A DNA stretch of 49,948 nt from Ornithinibacillus scapharcae TW25. Lineage in GTDB: Bacteria > Bacillota > Bacilli > Bacillales > Amphibacillaceae. Made by a program: the position numbers and the translations under genes. The DNA is taken from NCBI RefSeq assembly GCF_000190475.1, contig NZ_AEWH01000014.1, positions 1 through 49,948 on the forward strand, written 5' to 3'. Below are positions 43,396-49,948 of this stretch, piece after piece. The notes beneath the pieces are model-generated. The model was not told where the DNA came from, searched no databases, and saw only the letters and a program-made list of their open reading frames with translations. Each line of letters starts with the position of its first letter. Within the stretch, counting starts at the first letter, position 1.

Positions 43396-43477
43396 ATTCG
43401 GTTTATCCGAATAACTTAACCTTAGTATACGTTCGGTTTATCCGAATGTCAAGCATAAATTTACGGTTTAACCGAAT
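43396..43477. promoter_or_regulatory. Three operators of the divergent repressor
   Basis: O1 ATTCGGTTTATCCGAAT (43396-43412), O2 GTTCGGTTTATCCGAAT (43431-43447), O3 TTACGGTTTAACCGAAT (43461-43477). The 17-bp near-palindromes start 35 and 30 bp apart and fill the intergenic promoter region. This is a phage-like switch layout. Confidence 0.88.
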
Positions 43478-43523
43478 AAGTGTATAATTGATTCATACAA
43501 TGCTAAAAAGGAGCTTAATAATT

Positions 43524-43763
43524 ATGAAGGTAAGAGTAGAAATTCATTTGCAAGATTTATTGACAAAGAACGGTATGAGTCAAAATGAGTTAGCGAGGAG
43601 ACTAGAATTAAGTCCGTCAACAGTTAATGATATGTGTAAGAAGCCAATTAAACGTATAAACACGGAAACGATCGCTAAGATTGCGGAAATCTTCAATATA
43701 AGGGATATAAACGATATCATTTCATTAGAACAAGTAGAATATGAAGAAAAAAGTCAAAGTTAA
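43524..43763 (+). CDS. XRE-family repressor
   Basis: Protein of 79 aa: helix-turn-helix at residues 6-60 (LQDLLTKNGMSQNELARRLELSPSTVNDMCKKPIKRINTETIAKIAEIF) in the CI/Cro/YdaS style, with a short acidic tail. The ATG at 43524 has AAGGAGC nine bases upstream. It faces the three operators and is the likely repressor of the divergent operon and of itself. Confidence 0.85.
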   Translation: MKVRVEIHLQDLLTKNGMSQNELARRLELSPSTVNDMCKKPIKRINTETIAKIAEIFNIRDINDIISLEQVEYEEKSQS

Positions 43764-43962
43764 AATTTTTGCTCAGGCGGTTGACCCACCAGGAAACGGC
43801 ATAACGATGGGTGCCGTTGGGGGTCTGCGCATAAGCTCCGATCATATTAATCGACTTATACATATCGAAGTAAACACGTTATTAATAAAGCTATTTCAAC
43901 GCCACGTTGACCGTCATGAGCGCGCCGATGTGGCGTATATTATCCGTATAAATATACAGTAA
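43741..43962 (+). CDS. Hypothetical protein downstream of the repressor
   Basis: Protein of 73 aa beginning KKKVKVKIFAQAVDPPGN. It overlaps the repressor gene by 23 bp and has only a poor ribosome site. His- and Arg-rich C-terminal half (FQRHVDRHERADVAYIIRI). It could be a translationally coupled accessory or antirepressor; no family recognised. Confidence 0.45.
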   Translation: MKKKVKVKIFAQAVDPPGNGITMGAVGGLRISSDHINRLIHIEVNTLLIKLFQRHVDRHERADVAYIIRINIQ

Positions 43963-44556
43963 TTACTTCCGATAACTTACATTATGTCTACTTACTAAAC
44001 GTAAGAAATGTTGATACTACTACGTTCTGACAATCGCTAATTAGTTACCGCATACAATTTTTTATGCATTACGCTGAAACCCTTATATACCGTATACTTA
44101 CTAATAGTAACCGAACACTCCGAGTGCATAAAAACAGGCGCTTTTATACATCGACAGACCCCCCGAGTTTTGGATAGGCGTCCACTCCGGAGCCTCCTCG
44201 CAGACCCATAATATCCGATATATGCACAATTACGCACACCTTTTCAAAGTGTTCGGAGGGTCACGCGCCAACCCCTCCTCGCAGATAAAACGCTCAATAT
44301 AGTTTAACTGAGTCGCACAAAAACCGTGCAAAATCGCTCATTAAAATTCCGTAAATTTACCGATAATTACCGATGTAAACTAACGTAAACTAACATAATT
44401 TCGGACACTATCGGACATGAAAATAACGTCATTTACCCGAGTTTCTTCTTATGTGCATTTTTCGGAGTATGTCCGGTCATCAAATAGCCGATGTTAGTAA
44501 CGGACAAGTAACAAATGAGACAAGTACCAATTTTTTTATGAACGGTCGACTACTTA
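43963..44556. other. Noncoding, repeat-rich region beside the initiator gene (candidate origin)
   Basis: No gene is convincing here. It contains TTTTTATGCA (about 44050) and its inverted copy TGCATAAAAA (about 44126), CCTCCTCGCAGA twice (about 44200 and 44275), the tandem array at 44357-44420, and GACAAGTA twice (about 44503 and 44520). The repeats and position next to an initiator-like gene suggest a replication or transfer origin. Confidence 0.5.
44357..44420. repeat. Three successive 10-bp tandem duplications (iteron-like)
   Basis: TTACCGAT at 44357 and 44367; GTAAACTAAC at 44375 and 44385; TCGGACA at 44401 and 44411. Each pair has a period of exactly 10 bp, one helical turn. Different motifs in pairs could bind different protein domains or an oligomeric initiator. 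Confidence 0.75.
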
Positions 44557-45315
44557 TCAATGCGACTCTCCGTATACTTCGGTATGCAATTCCATCCAGT
44601 ATAAACGTCTAAATAAGCGCTGTGCAGACGTATATAAGTATCCGTCTATATTCGAGATTAGACCGCCTTTAAAACGCCTGATAACGTCTAATATCAGCAT
44701 ATTTAGTTCGTCGGAATACGACTCTACACGTTGATCCTTTCGTTTAGCTCGCAGTATGATTCCGGTTAATCTGCGAATGTCTGCACCGTTAAAGAACGGA
44801 GATAATGCGTTATATATTGGCGCAGGGATTGCATTCTTAGTCGCGAGTGCCGTATCTAATATGTAATTCTTTTTAGAGTGATTAAATATAGTTGATTGCG
44901 GCTCCATTTCGGACATGCTTGCCTTGTCTCCGTTAGTTTCGACGCTCTCCGTTGTGGCGACATTTTGCGGTGACATCTCCGGCATAATACGGATTATATT
45001 AACGGAACGGCGCCACTTTTTAACCGTTGCAACCTTCTCGATCATTCCGTATTGTTCAAGCGTCTTGACCGCACGCAGAACCGTTCTTTTTGATACTCCG
45101 ATACTGTCAGCGATAGTTTGGTACTTAGCAAATGATACGCCAGTAAATCGCAAACTAGAACGCCCAAAGAATCGTAATACTTCGATTACTGACGGCGCAG
45201 CTTCATCCTTTAATAGTATGTCGATATACTCGTAAATGGTATCGTCCATTTCGCGAGTGGTTTCGAATGTGCGGTACTTTTCGATATTCTCGAATGATAG
45301 TGTTACATGTTCCAT
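44557..45315 (-). CDS. Winged-helix replication-initiator-like protein
   Basis: About 252 aa. A helix-turn-helix lies near residues 70-110 (FAKYQTIADSIGVSKRTVLRAVKTLEQYGMIEKV), followed by a second helical domain (GADIRRLTGIILRAKRKDQ, DVIRRFKGGLISNIDGYLY) that resembles C-terminal parts of plasmid and phage initiators or DnaD-like proteins. The ATG at 45315 has GGAGGG six bases upstream. The iteron-like array lies directly past its 3' end, and a predicted small antisense RNA lies in its upstream region. Initiator role is inferred. Confidence 0.6.
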   Translation of the reverse strand: MEHVTLSFENIEKYRTFETTREMDDTIYEYIDILLKDEAAPSVIEVLRFFGRSSLRFTGVSFAKYQTIADSIGVSKRTVLRAVKTLEQYGMIEKVATVKKWRRSVNIIRIMPEMSPQNVATTESVETNGDKASMSEMEPQSTIFNHSKKNYILDTALATKNAIPAPIYNALSPFFNGADIRRLTGIILRAKRKDQRVESYSDELNMLILDVIRRFKGGLISNIDGYLYTSAQRLFRRLYWMELHTEVYGESH

Positions 45316-45450
45316 GCGTATCCCTCCATATTGAGGCGCATATACACGGTTACAGACACTCCCATACATATAAATAAGTTATTTAGTCCAGAAACGTACA
45401 TATTTAATATAGGAATATATGTTCTATTAGAAACGTAAAGCAAATAAGCC

Positions 45451-45479
45451 TTGCAATACGTTTACTTTTTCGATACAAT
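45451..45479 (+). promoter_or_regulatory. Near-consensus promoter for a small RNA
   Basis: TTGCAA (45451-45456), 17-bp spacer, TACAAT (45474-45479), plus strand, with no protein gene downstream in that direction before a terminator. Confidence 0.7.
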
Positions 45480-45485
45480 TAAACC

Positions 45486-45536
45486 TAGCGACAGGTGTGA
45501 TGTATCGGGTGTAAATCCGTGCATTGCACTTTTTTT
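45486..45536 (+). ncRNA. Predicted small RNA of about 50 nt, antisense to the initiator's upstream region
   Basis: From the promoter at 45451-45479, transcription would start near 45486 and end at a terminator. The hairpin has arms 45495-45508 and 45517-45529 (13 pairs with one bulge and some G-U) and loop GTGTAAAT, followed by seven T (45530-45536). No open frame is present. It is antisense to minus-strand RNA running from the integrase gene toward the initiator gene, as in antisense copy control of plasmids. Confidence 0.55.
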
Positions 45537-45539
45537 ATT

Positions 45540-46508
45540 TTATAGATTCTTTAAAGGTGAAAACTCTTTATGTTTTTCGTAAACATCACTTGAATATAAA
45601 TTTACATAGACTTTTACCATTTCCATTGTGGAATGACCTAGAATTTTTTGTAGCTCAAACACTCCGGCACCATTCATAACCGATAGTTTAGCGAAGGTAT
45701 GCCTTAACGTATGAGGACTACATCGGACGTCTTTTATCTTTGCTATCTTGCCATACTTCGCAACAATCTTTTGCAAAGCACTTCTTTTCATAGCCTCTCC
45801 GTCCAAAGTCACAAACAAGTGATTACTTTCACATGTCCCTCTTAATTTTAAATATCGTTTTAACTGCTCTTTCATTTTTGCTTGTATCGGCACATATCGG
45901 TGAAAGTGATTCTTTGTATGTCGGACAAAAATAACCCCTTCCGACAACTTCACATCCTCAACTAGAATAGCTGCGGATTCTGATAGTCGAATACCAGTCT
46001 CCAAGAGTAATAGCATGTATGTATAATCTCTAACTCCTATAAATGTCCGCTTGTCGGGCGCGTTAAGTAAGTCCCGTAACTGCTTTATAGTAAAGGTTTC
46101 AACATTCCCCGATCGCACACTTAACAACGAGTAGCCTTTTAACGGGTTATTACGTAGATATTTAGATTCGTAGAGGAATCCGAAGAACGACCGTATTGCA
46201 CGAATAGAGGTATTGATAGCTCCGTTTTTTAGTCCTCGGTTATCTCTTAGATAGACCACATAGTCGTCAATATCTTGTCGTAGGACCATGCTAATTTTAT
46301 CCACCTTGTCAACCGACACCAGCCACCGCCTAAATTGACCGAGCTTTGTCCGGTAGTACGTAATAGTGTCCGGACGTAATCCTCTGCGTTCACCGTCAGA
46401 AATGAAGCGACTCATAGCCTCGTCAAAGGATAACGTATCCAGTTCGATGGGTTCCGAAGCTATCTCGATTTCCTCTGCGGTAAGTGCGTTATTTCTACGT
46501 TTTGACAT
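45540..46508 (-). CDS. int: Tyrosine recombinase/integrase
   Basis: About 322 aa. N-terminal SAM-like core-binding domain (FDEAMSRFISDGERRGLRPDTITYYRTKLGQFRRWL) and a catalytic domain with Arg in ETGIRLSE, Lys in RHTKNHFHRY, HTLRHTFA (H-x-x-R), LGHST and the nucleophile Tyr in VKVYVNLYS. XerD-like. The start is the ATG at 46508; AAGGGGAG is ten bases upstream but lies inside a terminator-like hairpin. It lies next to the tRNA-Leu it uses as attachment site. Confidence 0.93.
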   Translation of the reverse strand: MSKRRNNALTAEEIEIASEPIELDTLSFDEAMSRFISDGERRGLRPDTITYYRTKLGQFRRWLVSVDKVDKISMVLRQDIDDYVVYLRDNRGLKNGAINTSIRAIRSFFGFLYESKYLRNNPLKGYSLLSVRSGNVETFTIKQLRDLLNAPDKRTFIGVRDYTYMLLLLETGIRLSESAAILVEDVKLSEGVIFVRHTKNHFHRYVPIQAKMKEQLKRYLKLRGTCESNHLFVTLDGEAMKRSALQKIVAKYGKIAKIKDVRCSPHTLRHTFAKLSVMNGAGVFELQKILGHSTMEMVKVYVNLYSSDVYEKHKEFSPLKNL

Positions 46509-46548
46509 AAAAAAAGCGCTCCCCTTCGATAAAATCAAAGGAAAGCGC
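46509..46548 (-). terminator. Terminator-like hairpin abutting the integrase start codon
   Basis: Minus strand: a 15-bp stem (arms 46534-46548 and 46516-46530, several G-T pairs) with loop TTT is followed by TTTTTTT and then directly by the ATG. The ribosome site AAGGGGAG lies in the right arm. It could block both transcription into int and its translation. Confidence 0.8.
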
Positions 46549-46588
46549 GTGGGACTAATCTTCGCACATTCTGCGTTAAATTGAACGC

Positions 46589-46622
46589 AAAAAAGACGAC
46601 GCTCCCCGTAGAGAACGCCGTC
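46589..46622 (-). terminator. Element-borne terminator behind tRNA-Leu
   Basis: Minus strand: a 12-bp stem (arms 46611-46622 and 46595-46606) with loop TACG is followed by TTTTTT. It lies 18 bp past the tRNA 3' end, inside the element, and replaces the displaced native terminator at 30110-30154. Confidence 0.88.
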
Positions 46623-46636
46623 CTATCAACGTTTTA

Positions 46637-46695
46637 TGATACCGGTGGTCGGGGTCGAACCGACACTCCCGAAGGAACGGGATTTTGAGTCCCGC
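46637..46695. repeat. Right att copy, inside the intact tRNA-Leu gene
   Basis: 59 bp identical to 30193-30251. Here it forms the 3' part of a complete tRNA gene, so this end was regenerated by the element on insertion. Confidence 0.95.
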
Positions 46696-46721
46696 GCGTC
46701 TGCCAATTCCGCCACACCGGC
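46640..46721 (-). tRNA. tRNA-Leu (CAA)
   Basis: Complete class II tRNA with an acceptor stem pairing GCCGGTG with CACCGGT, loop CTCAAAA giving anticodon CAA, long variable arm and T arm GGTTCGACC. No encoded CCA (ATC follows). It has its own promoter and is the insertion site of the element. Confidence 0.95.
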
Positions 46722-46759
46722 ATAATAATAAATGACGTAAATCTTGACTGACAAGTAAT

Positions 46760-46789
46760 AATATAGCACAAAATACTCCTCTAAGTCAA
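46760..46789 (-). promoter_or_regulatory. Promoter of tRNA-Leu
   Basis: Minus strand TTGACT (46784-46789), 18-bp spacer, TATATT (46760-46765), about 40 bp before the tRNA 5' end. Confidence 0.75.
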
Positions 46790-46840
46790 TGAAAAGTTTA
46801 TTGTTCACAATGTCAGTTTCTATTTGCCGGCAGGCTGTTT

Positions 46841-47302
46841 TTATTTTGCCAACTTCCTAATAATTATCTGGATTGCCTTCCCAATGAAAAATCCTAAAAA
46901 TAGAAATAGAATAGGTAACCATATTGGGCCAAAATAAACACGACTAATATGAAATAAAGGAGAATAAACTACTCCAATCGTACCAATAAAAGCAGAAAAC
47001 ACAAATGGTAAGAAAGCATAAGGTTCCTCTCCTCCACCTGCATCCCGATATGCATCCCACATGGCAAATAAATATAAACATGGATAAAACATTAACCATT
47101 GATAATTCACATGTGAAATCGCCGCGGGTATATCTCCATAAAAGCTTGGTAATATGGCATGATTAAGTCCTGACTTAACATTAACGATAAATTCCAATAA
47201 TATTAAAACCGTACCTTTTACTATTTTTCCGTTTAAATATTGACCAAAACCTGGTAAGGCGATACTCCAGAAAAATACTTCTGCTTTTCTACTTTGAGAC
47301 AT
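46841..47302 (-). CDS. TM2-like small membrane protein
   Basis: About 153 aa with four to five membrane helices. The start KAEVFFWSIALPGFGQYLNGKIVKG fits the TM2-type pattern (PGxGQxYxG) at the N terminus. The ATG at 47302 is chosen; an overlapping GTG at 47311 is possible. It follows the DUF3231 gene with its start at that stop codon, so the two are coupled. Function unknown. Confidence 0.7.
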   Translation of the reverse strand: MSQSRKAEVFFWSIALPGFGQYLNGKIVKGTVLILLEFIVNVKSGLNHAILPSFYGDIPAAISHVNYQWLMFYPCLYLFAMWDAYRDAGGGEEPYAFLPFVFSAFIGTIGVVYSPLFHISRVYFGPIWLPILFLFLGFFIGKAIQIIIRKLAK

Positions 47303-47310
47303 TAACCACA

Positions 47311-48318
47311 CTACCCATCTGCTAATTTACCTCGGTCTAAAGCCATAGGTGGTTCCTCAAACCAACCATTTTTAATCATAATATTAGCTCCATCCTCTGC
47401 ATACTTCATAATTTCAGCCAATAAGCGGGTATAGTGGGTAGACACATCTCTTCTCATACTTTGAGACAATGCAAGGCCATAATACCCCATGCTGGCTGAG
47501 ATTAAAGAGGAAGTTTCAAACATCATTAATTTATCAGAGAAGACAAACGAAGTATTATCGGTAACTTCTGAGCTCCATGACATTGGTGTTGGAAGGTCTT
47601 CCTCATTTAATAAGGAGCCAAAGATTTCAACGTGTTTAGACGCTATTTCCTTACCTCTAATTAGATATTTTTTTACATCCTTTGACTGTGCTACCTGCCC
47701 AAATCCAATTAATGTTGAACCACCTAAATGGTTTCGTTGTATATTTGCATATAAGGTTGTGATTTCCAACCCTGTTAATGGTCTTCTCTCACCAAACCAA
47801 CCGGTTAAAAAGCTCTGCTTCTTAACGTAGTCCGATTTAGAAGGTGGTTGTAGATATGGACCTCTTACATAAGTACCTTTTTCAAGCATGAGGTTCTTAG
47901 CCATTCGATGAAGTTGATTGGTCTTAGCAAAACACGCTGAGAAGTATTCATACACATCTTTCCTTGCTGCAAGTCCAATACATGCAGCATACGTATTCAT
48001 CCCTATCATTGCATTGTCACGAACGTTGTTTAGGATATAATTATCAGAATAGAGTTTAGGAGCATGTACATCAACATCTTCCTTCACATTAAATCCAATT
48101 GGAAGCGGATATCCTTCCTTCTTAAAAAATCCCTCTAGAGCATCTAGATTTGCTTTTGACAAATCTAGACCAAATCGTACTACCTCCTTTATACTTTGAT
48201 CCTCTACACTATTAAGAAAATAACTATAAGCACATACTGAAAGACTGTTTGTCATATACGCATTCCAAACCTGTGTTATTTCAACAGCAGATAAACGAGG
48301 GTTATGTTCTATTTCCAT
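47311..48318 (-). CDS. DUF3231 family protein
   Basis: About 335 aa made of two similar helical halves, each starting with a related motif (LSAVEITQVWNAYMTNSLSVCAYSYFL and LTGLEITTLYANIQRNHLGGSTLIGF), a tandem ferritin-like four-helix layout typical of DUF3231. These proteins are common in Bacillus and often sporulation-linked; their function is unknown. The ATG at 48318 (MEIEHNPRLS) has GGAGG upstream. It sits between the tRNA array and tRNA-Leu, a position empty in B. subtilis trnD. Confidence 0.8.
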   Translation of the reverse strand: MEIEHNPRLSAVEITQVWNAYMTNSLSVCAYSYFLNSVEDQSIKEVVRFGLDLSKANLDALEGFFKKEGYPLPIGFNVKEDVDVHAPKLYSDNYILNNVRDNAMIGMNTYAACIGLAARKDVYEYFSACFAKTNQLHRMAKNLMLEKGTYVRGPYLQPPSKSDYVKKQSFLTGWFGERRPLTGLEITTLYANIQRNHLGGSTLIGFGQVAQSKDVKKYLIRGKEIASKHVEIFGSLLNEEDLPTPMSWSSEVTDNTSFVFSDKLMMFETSSLISASMGYYGLALSQSMRRDVSTHYTRLLAEIMKYAEDGANIMIKNGWFEEPPMALDRGKLADG

Positions 48319-48409
48319 ACTTACCTTACCTCCAGAACTAATACTAAACATTAGTATGCCCTAGATGTAAATATTATACAGTCATAACTCCCATAAAAAG
48401 GCAAAATAA

Positions 48410-48461
48410 AAACTCTCTTGTTTTAGTTGCTATGAATATAGCAGTTAAAACAAAAGAGTTT
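48410..48461 (-). terminator. Terminator of the rRNA-tRNA operon
   Basis: Long imperfect stem, arms about 48438-48461 and 48410-48433 on the minus strand (AAACTCTTTTG... with ...CAAGAGAGTTT), followed by TTTATTTT. It lies 43 bp after tRNA-Cys. Confidence 0.88.
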
Positions 48462-48503
48462 ATTCTGAGAATAAAGCTATTATTTATTGATAGAAAGTAA
48501 ATC

Positions 48504-48577
<74 letters not shown>

Positions 48578-48590
48578 ATTATCATGTAAT

Positions 48591-48665
48591 TGGAGCGGAA
48601 GACGGGATTCGAACCCGCGACCCCCACCTTGGCAAGGTGGTGTTCTACCACTGAACTACTTCCGC
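48591..48665 (-). tRNA. tRNA-Gly (GCC)
   Basis: Starts GCGGAAG, anticodon GCC in TTGCCAA, CCA encoded. Confidence 0.95.
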
Positions 48666-48667
48666 AC

Positions 48668-48742
48668 TGGCTGGGCTACTAGGATTCGAACCTAGGAATG
48701 ACGGGACCAAAACCCGTTGCCTTACCGCTTGGCTATAGCCCA
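48668..48742 (-). tRNA. tRNA-Gln (TTG)
   Basis: Starts TGGGCTA, anticodon TTG in TTTTGGT, CCA encoded. Confidence 0.95.
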
Positions 48743-48759
48743 ATAATTTTGGGATAATA

Positions 48760-48836
48760 TGGGGCGATCGGTGGGAATCGAACCCACGAGTGCCGGAGCC
48801 ACAATCCGGTGCGTTAACCCCTTCGCCACGACCGCC
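48760..48836 (-). tRNA. tRNA-His (GTG)
   Basis: Extra 5' G typical of His (GGCGGTCG) opposite C73, anticodon GTG in TTGTGGC, CCA encoded. Confidence 0.95.
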
Positions 48837-48849
48837 ATATTAAAAAAAT

Positions 48850-48922
48850 GGCAGGGGTAGTAGGAATCGAACCCACATCAAAGGTTTTGGAGACCTTCGT
48901 TTTACCATTAAACTATACCCCT
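48850..48922 (-). tRNA. tRNA-Trp (CCA)
   Basis: Starts AGGGGTA, anticodon CCA in CTCCAAA, CCA end encoded. Confidence 0.95.
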
Positions 48923-48956
48923 ACTGTCAAAAATATGACTACTATTTAATTGAAAG

Positions 48957-49040
48957 TGGTGGAGGGGGGCAGATTCGAACTGCCGAACCCGAAGGAGCGG
49001 ATTTACAGTCCGCCGCGTTTAGCCACTTCGCTACCCCTCC
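48957..49040 (-). tRNA. tRNA-Tyr (GTA)
   Basis: Class II tRNA with long variable arm, starts GGAGGGG, anticodon GTA in CTGTAAA, CCA encoded. Confidence 0.95.
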
Positions 49041-49061
49041 AGAAAAAGAAAAAAACATAAA

Positions 49062-49137
<76 letters not shown>

Positions 49138-49162
49138 ATTATGTATCAAATAAAAATTATAG

Positions 49163-49239
49163 TGGCGGTCCGGACGGGACTCGAACCCGCGACCTCCTGC
49201 GTGACAGGCAGGCATTCTAACCAACTGAACTACCGGACC
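49163..49239 (-). tRNA. tRNA-Asp (GTC)
   Basis: Starts GGTCCGG, anticodon GTC in CTGTCAC, CCA encoded. Confidence 0.95.
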
Positions 49240-49254
49240 AACTATTAATGATTT

Positions 49255-49331
<77 letters not shown>

Positions 49332-49369
49332 GTGATATAAAGTGTATCTTTTGAAGTAAAAATTTTAAA

Positions 49370-49445
49370 TGGTGGAGGATGACGGGCTCGAACCGCCGAC
49401 CCCCTGCTTGTAAGGCAGGTGCTCTCCCAGCTGAGCTAATCCTCC
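49370..49445 (-). tRNA. tRNA-Val (TAC)
   Basis: Starts GGAGGAT, anticodon TAC in CTTACAA, CCA encoded. Confidence 0.95.
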
Positions 49446-49448
49446 ACA

Positions 49449-49523
49449 TGGTGACCCGTACGGGATTCGAACCCGTGTTACCGCCGTGAAAGGGCGGTGT
49501 CTTAACCGCTTGACCAACGGGCC
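49449..49523 (-). tRNA. tRNA-Glu (TTC)
   Basis: Starts GGCCCGT, anticodon TTC in CTTTCAC, CCA encoded. Confidence 0.95.
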
Positions 49524-49551
49524 ATATAAGAGTTTGGATATATAAGAATAG

Positions 49552-49643
49552 TGGCGGAGAGCGAGGGATTTGAACCCTCGAGACCACTTTCGCAGCCTAC
49601 ACGATTTCCAATCGTGCTCCTTCGACCACTCGGACAGCTCTCC
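49552..49643 (-). tRNA. tRNA-Ser (GGA)
   Basis: Class II tRNA with long variable arm, starts GGAGAGC, anticodon GGA in TTGGAAA, CCA encoded. Confidence 0.95.
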
Positions 49644-49646
49644 ATA

Positions 49647-49721
49647 TGGCTCCACAGGTAGGATTCGAACCTACGACCGATCGGTTAACAGCCGATTGCT
49701 CTACCACTGAGCTACTGTGGA
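49647..49721 (-). tRNA. tRNA-Asn (GTT)
   Basis: Starts TCCACAG, anticodon GTT in CTGTTAA, CCA encoded. First tRNA after the 5S gene. Confidence 0.95.
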
Positions 49722-49732
49722 ATGGAATTAAA

Positions 49733-49851
49733 TGCCTGGCAACGTCCTACTCTTGCAGGGGCAATGCCCCAACTACCATCGGCGCTGAAGAGCTTAACTT
49801 CTGTGTTCGGTATGGGAACAGGTGTGACCTCTTCGCCTTCATCACCAGACA
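49733..49851 (-). rRNA. rrf: 5S ribosomal RNA
   Basis: About 119 nt; minus strand starts TGTCTGGTG and ends GCCAGGCA, which pair as the terminal helix. The loop B/C sequence CCGAACACAGAAGTTAAG is the universal 5S signature. The 23S gene should lie just beyond the right edge; 49852-49948 is AT-rich spacer. Confidence 0.97.
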
Positions 49852-49948
49852 TAATACTTAATCACCAAGTGATCAGATTTTTTCGTGACAAACTTTATTA
49901 TAATCGTTTTTTCGAAAAAAATCAAGTTTTTTTAAGGAATTATACCTT

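Larger units (their letters stand above)
30193..46695. mobile_element. 16.4-kb integrative element in tRNA-Leu (satellite or minimal mobilizable island)
   Basis: Bounded by two identical 59-bp repeats (30193-30251, 46637-46695); the unit from one repeat to the next is 16,444 bp. It carries a tyrosine recombinase at the tRNA end, an initiator-like protein, helicase, FtsK-like translocase, replication-relaxation protein, three XRE regulators and a tape-measure protein. I saw no capsid, portal, large terminase, lysis gene, type IV secretion gene or classical relaxase. Codon and dinucleotide use differ from the flanks (many TCG/CGA/CGT). It regenerates a complete tRNA-Leu at its right end. Confidence 0.93.

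Noticed and set aside
44037-44237. 66-codon minus-strand frame
   Set aside because: It crosses inverted and direct repeats, lacks a ribosome site and has unlikely composition.
41338-44556. CRISPR-like repeats in the element
   Set aside because: The repeats are few, unequal and not separated by unique spacers of constant length; no cas genes.
46626-46808. 60-codon minus-strand frame over tRNA-Leu
   Set aside because: It includes the tRNA itself and its promoter; no ribosome site.

Overview
The window looks like chromosomal DNA of a low-GC, Gram-positive, spore-former-type Bacillaceae (Oceanobacillus/Virgibacillus-like). Reasons: strong AAGGAGG ribosome binding sites, an Ile-type T-box ahead of brnQ, a YrzI small protein, an hssRS/hrtBA heme system, and a 5S rRNA followed by 13 tRNAs in nearly the order of Bacillus subtilis trnD. 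The genus is inference only.

Region 1 (about 0.3-15.4 kb, all minus strand) is a small polyketide locus. In transcription order it holds a response regulator, an ABC ATPase, an ABC permease, a sensor kinase, two enoyl-CoA-hydratase-like enzymes (PksH and PksI type), an acyl carrier protein, a KS with Cys changed to Ser (PksF type), a methyltransferase-like protein and one KS/AT-like/DH/ACP/TE synthase. A strong terminator follows, then an ABC ATPase with two permeases. This is a beta-branching cassette without the HMG-CoA-synthase-like enzyme and without an active acyltransferase in view. The synthase and the response regulator each carry a one-base frameshift in an A6 run.

Region 2 (15.7-29.2 kb) is chromosomal: a CstA transporter, a metal-dependent amidohydrolase, an Rgg/PlcR-like regulator followed by a short hydrophobic peptide and a disrupted-looking membrane-anchored protein, a secreted M28 aminopeptidase, T-box plus brnQ, and hssR-hssS, a small oxidase-like membrane protein, hrtB (frameshifted) and hrtA. 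A direct repeat matching the remembered HssR box lies ahead of the hrt genes.

Region 3 (29.3-30.2 kb) holds a compact operon of tiny genes including yrzI, driven by a strong promoter overlapping a palindrome, with two tandem terminator hairpins inside it. Next to it is the original terminator of the tRNA-Leu gene.

Region 4 (30,193-46,695) is a 16.4-kb integrated element bounded by a perfect 59-bp repeat of the tRNA-Leu 3' end. It carries an integrase, an initiator-like winged-helix protein beside a 10-bp-period tandem repeat array, a promoter/terminator pair predicting a roughly 50-nt antisense RNA, a helicase, XRE regulators with three operators, an FtsK-like translocase, a replication-relaxation protein, many small unknown genes and a lone phage tail tape-measure protein. 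No capsid, portal, terminase or classical relaxase was recognised, so it resembles a phage satellite or minimal mobilizable island. Its sequence is richer in CG dinucleotides than the flanks.

Region 5 (46.6-49.9 kb) has the intact tRNA-Leu(CAA), a small membrane protein, a DUF3231-type protein, the rRNA-operon terminator, 13 tRNAs and the 5S rRNA gene.
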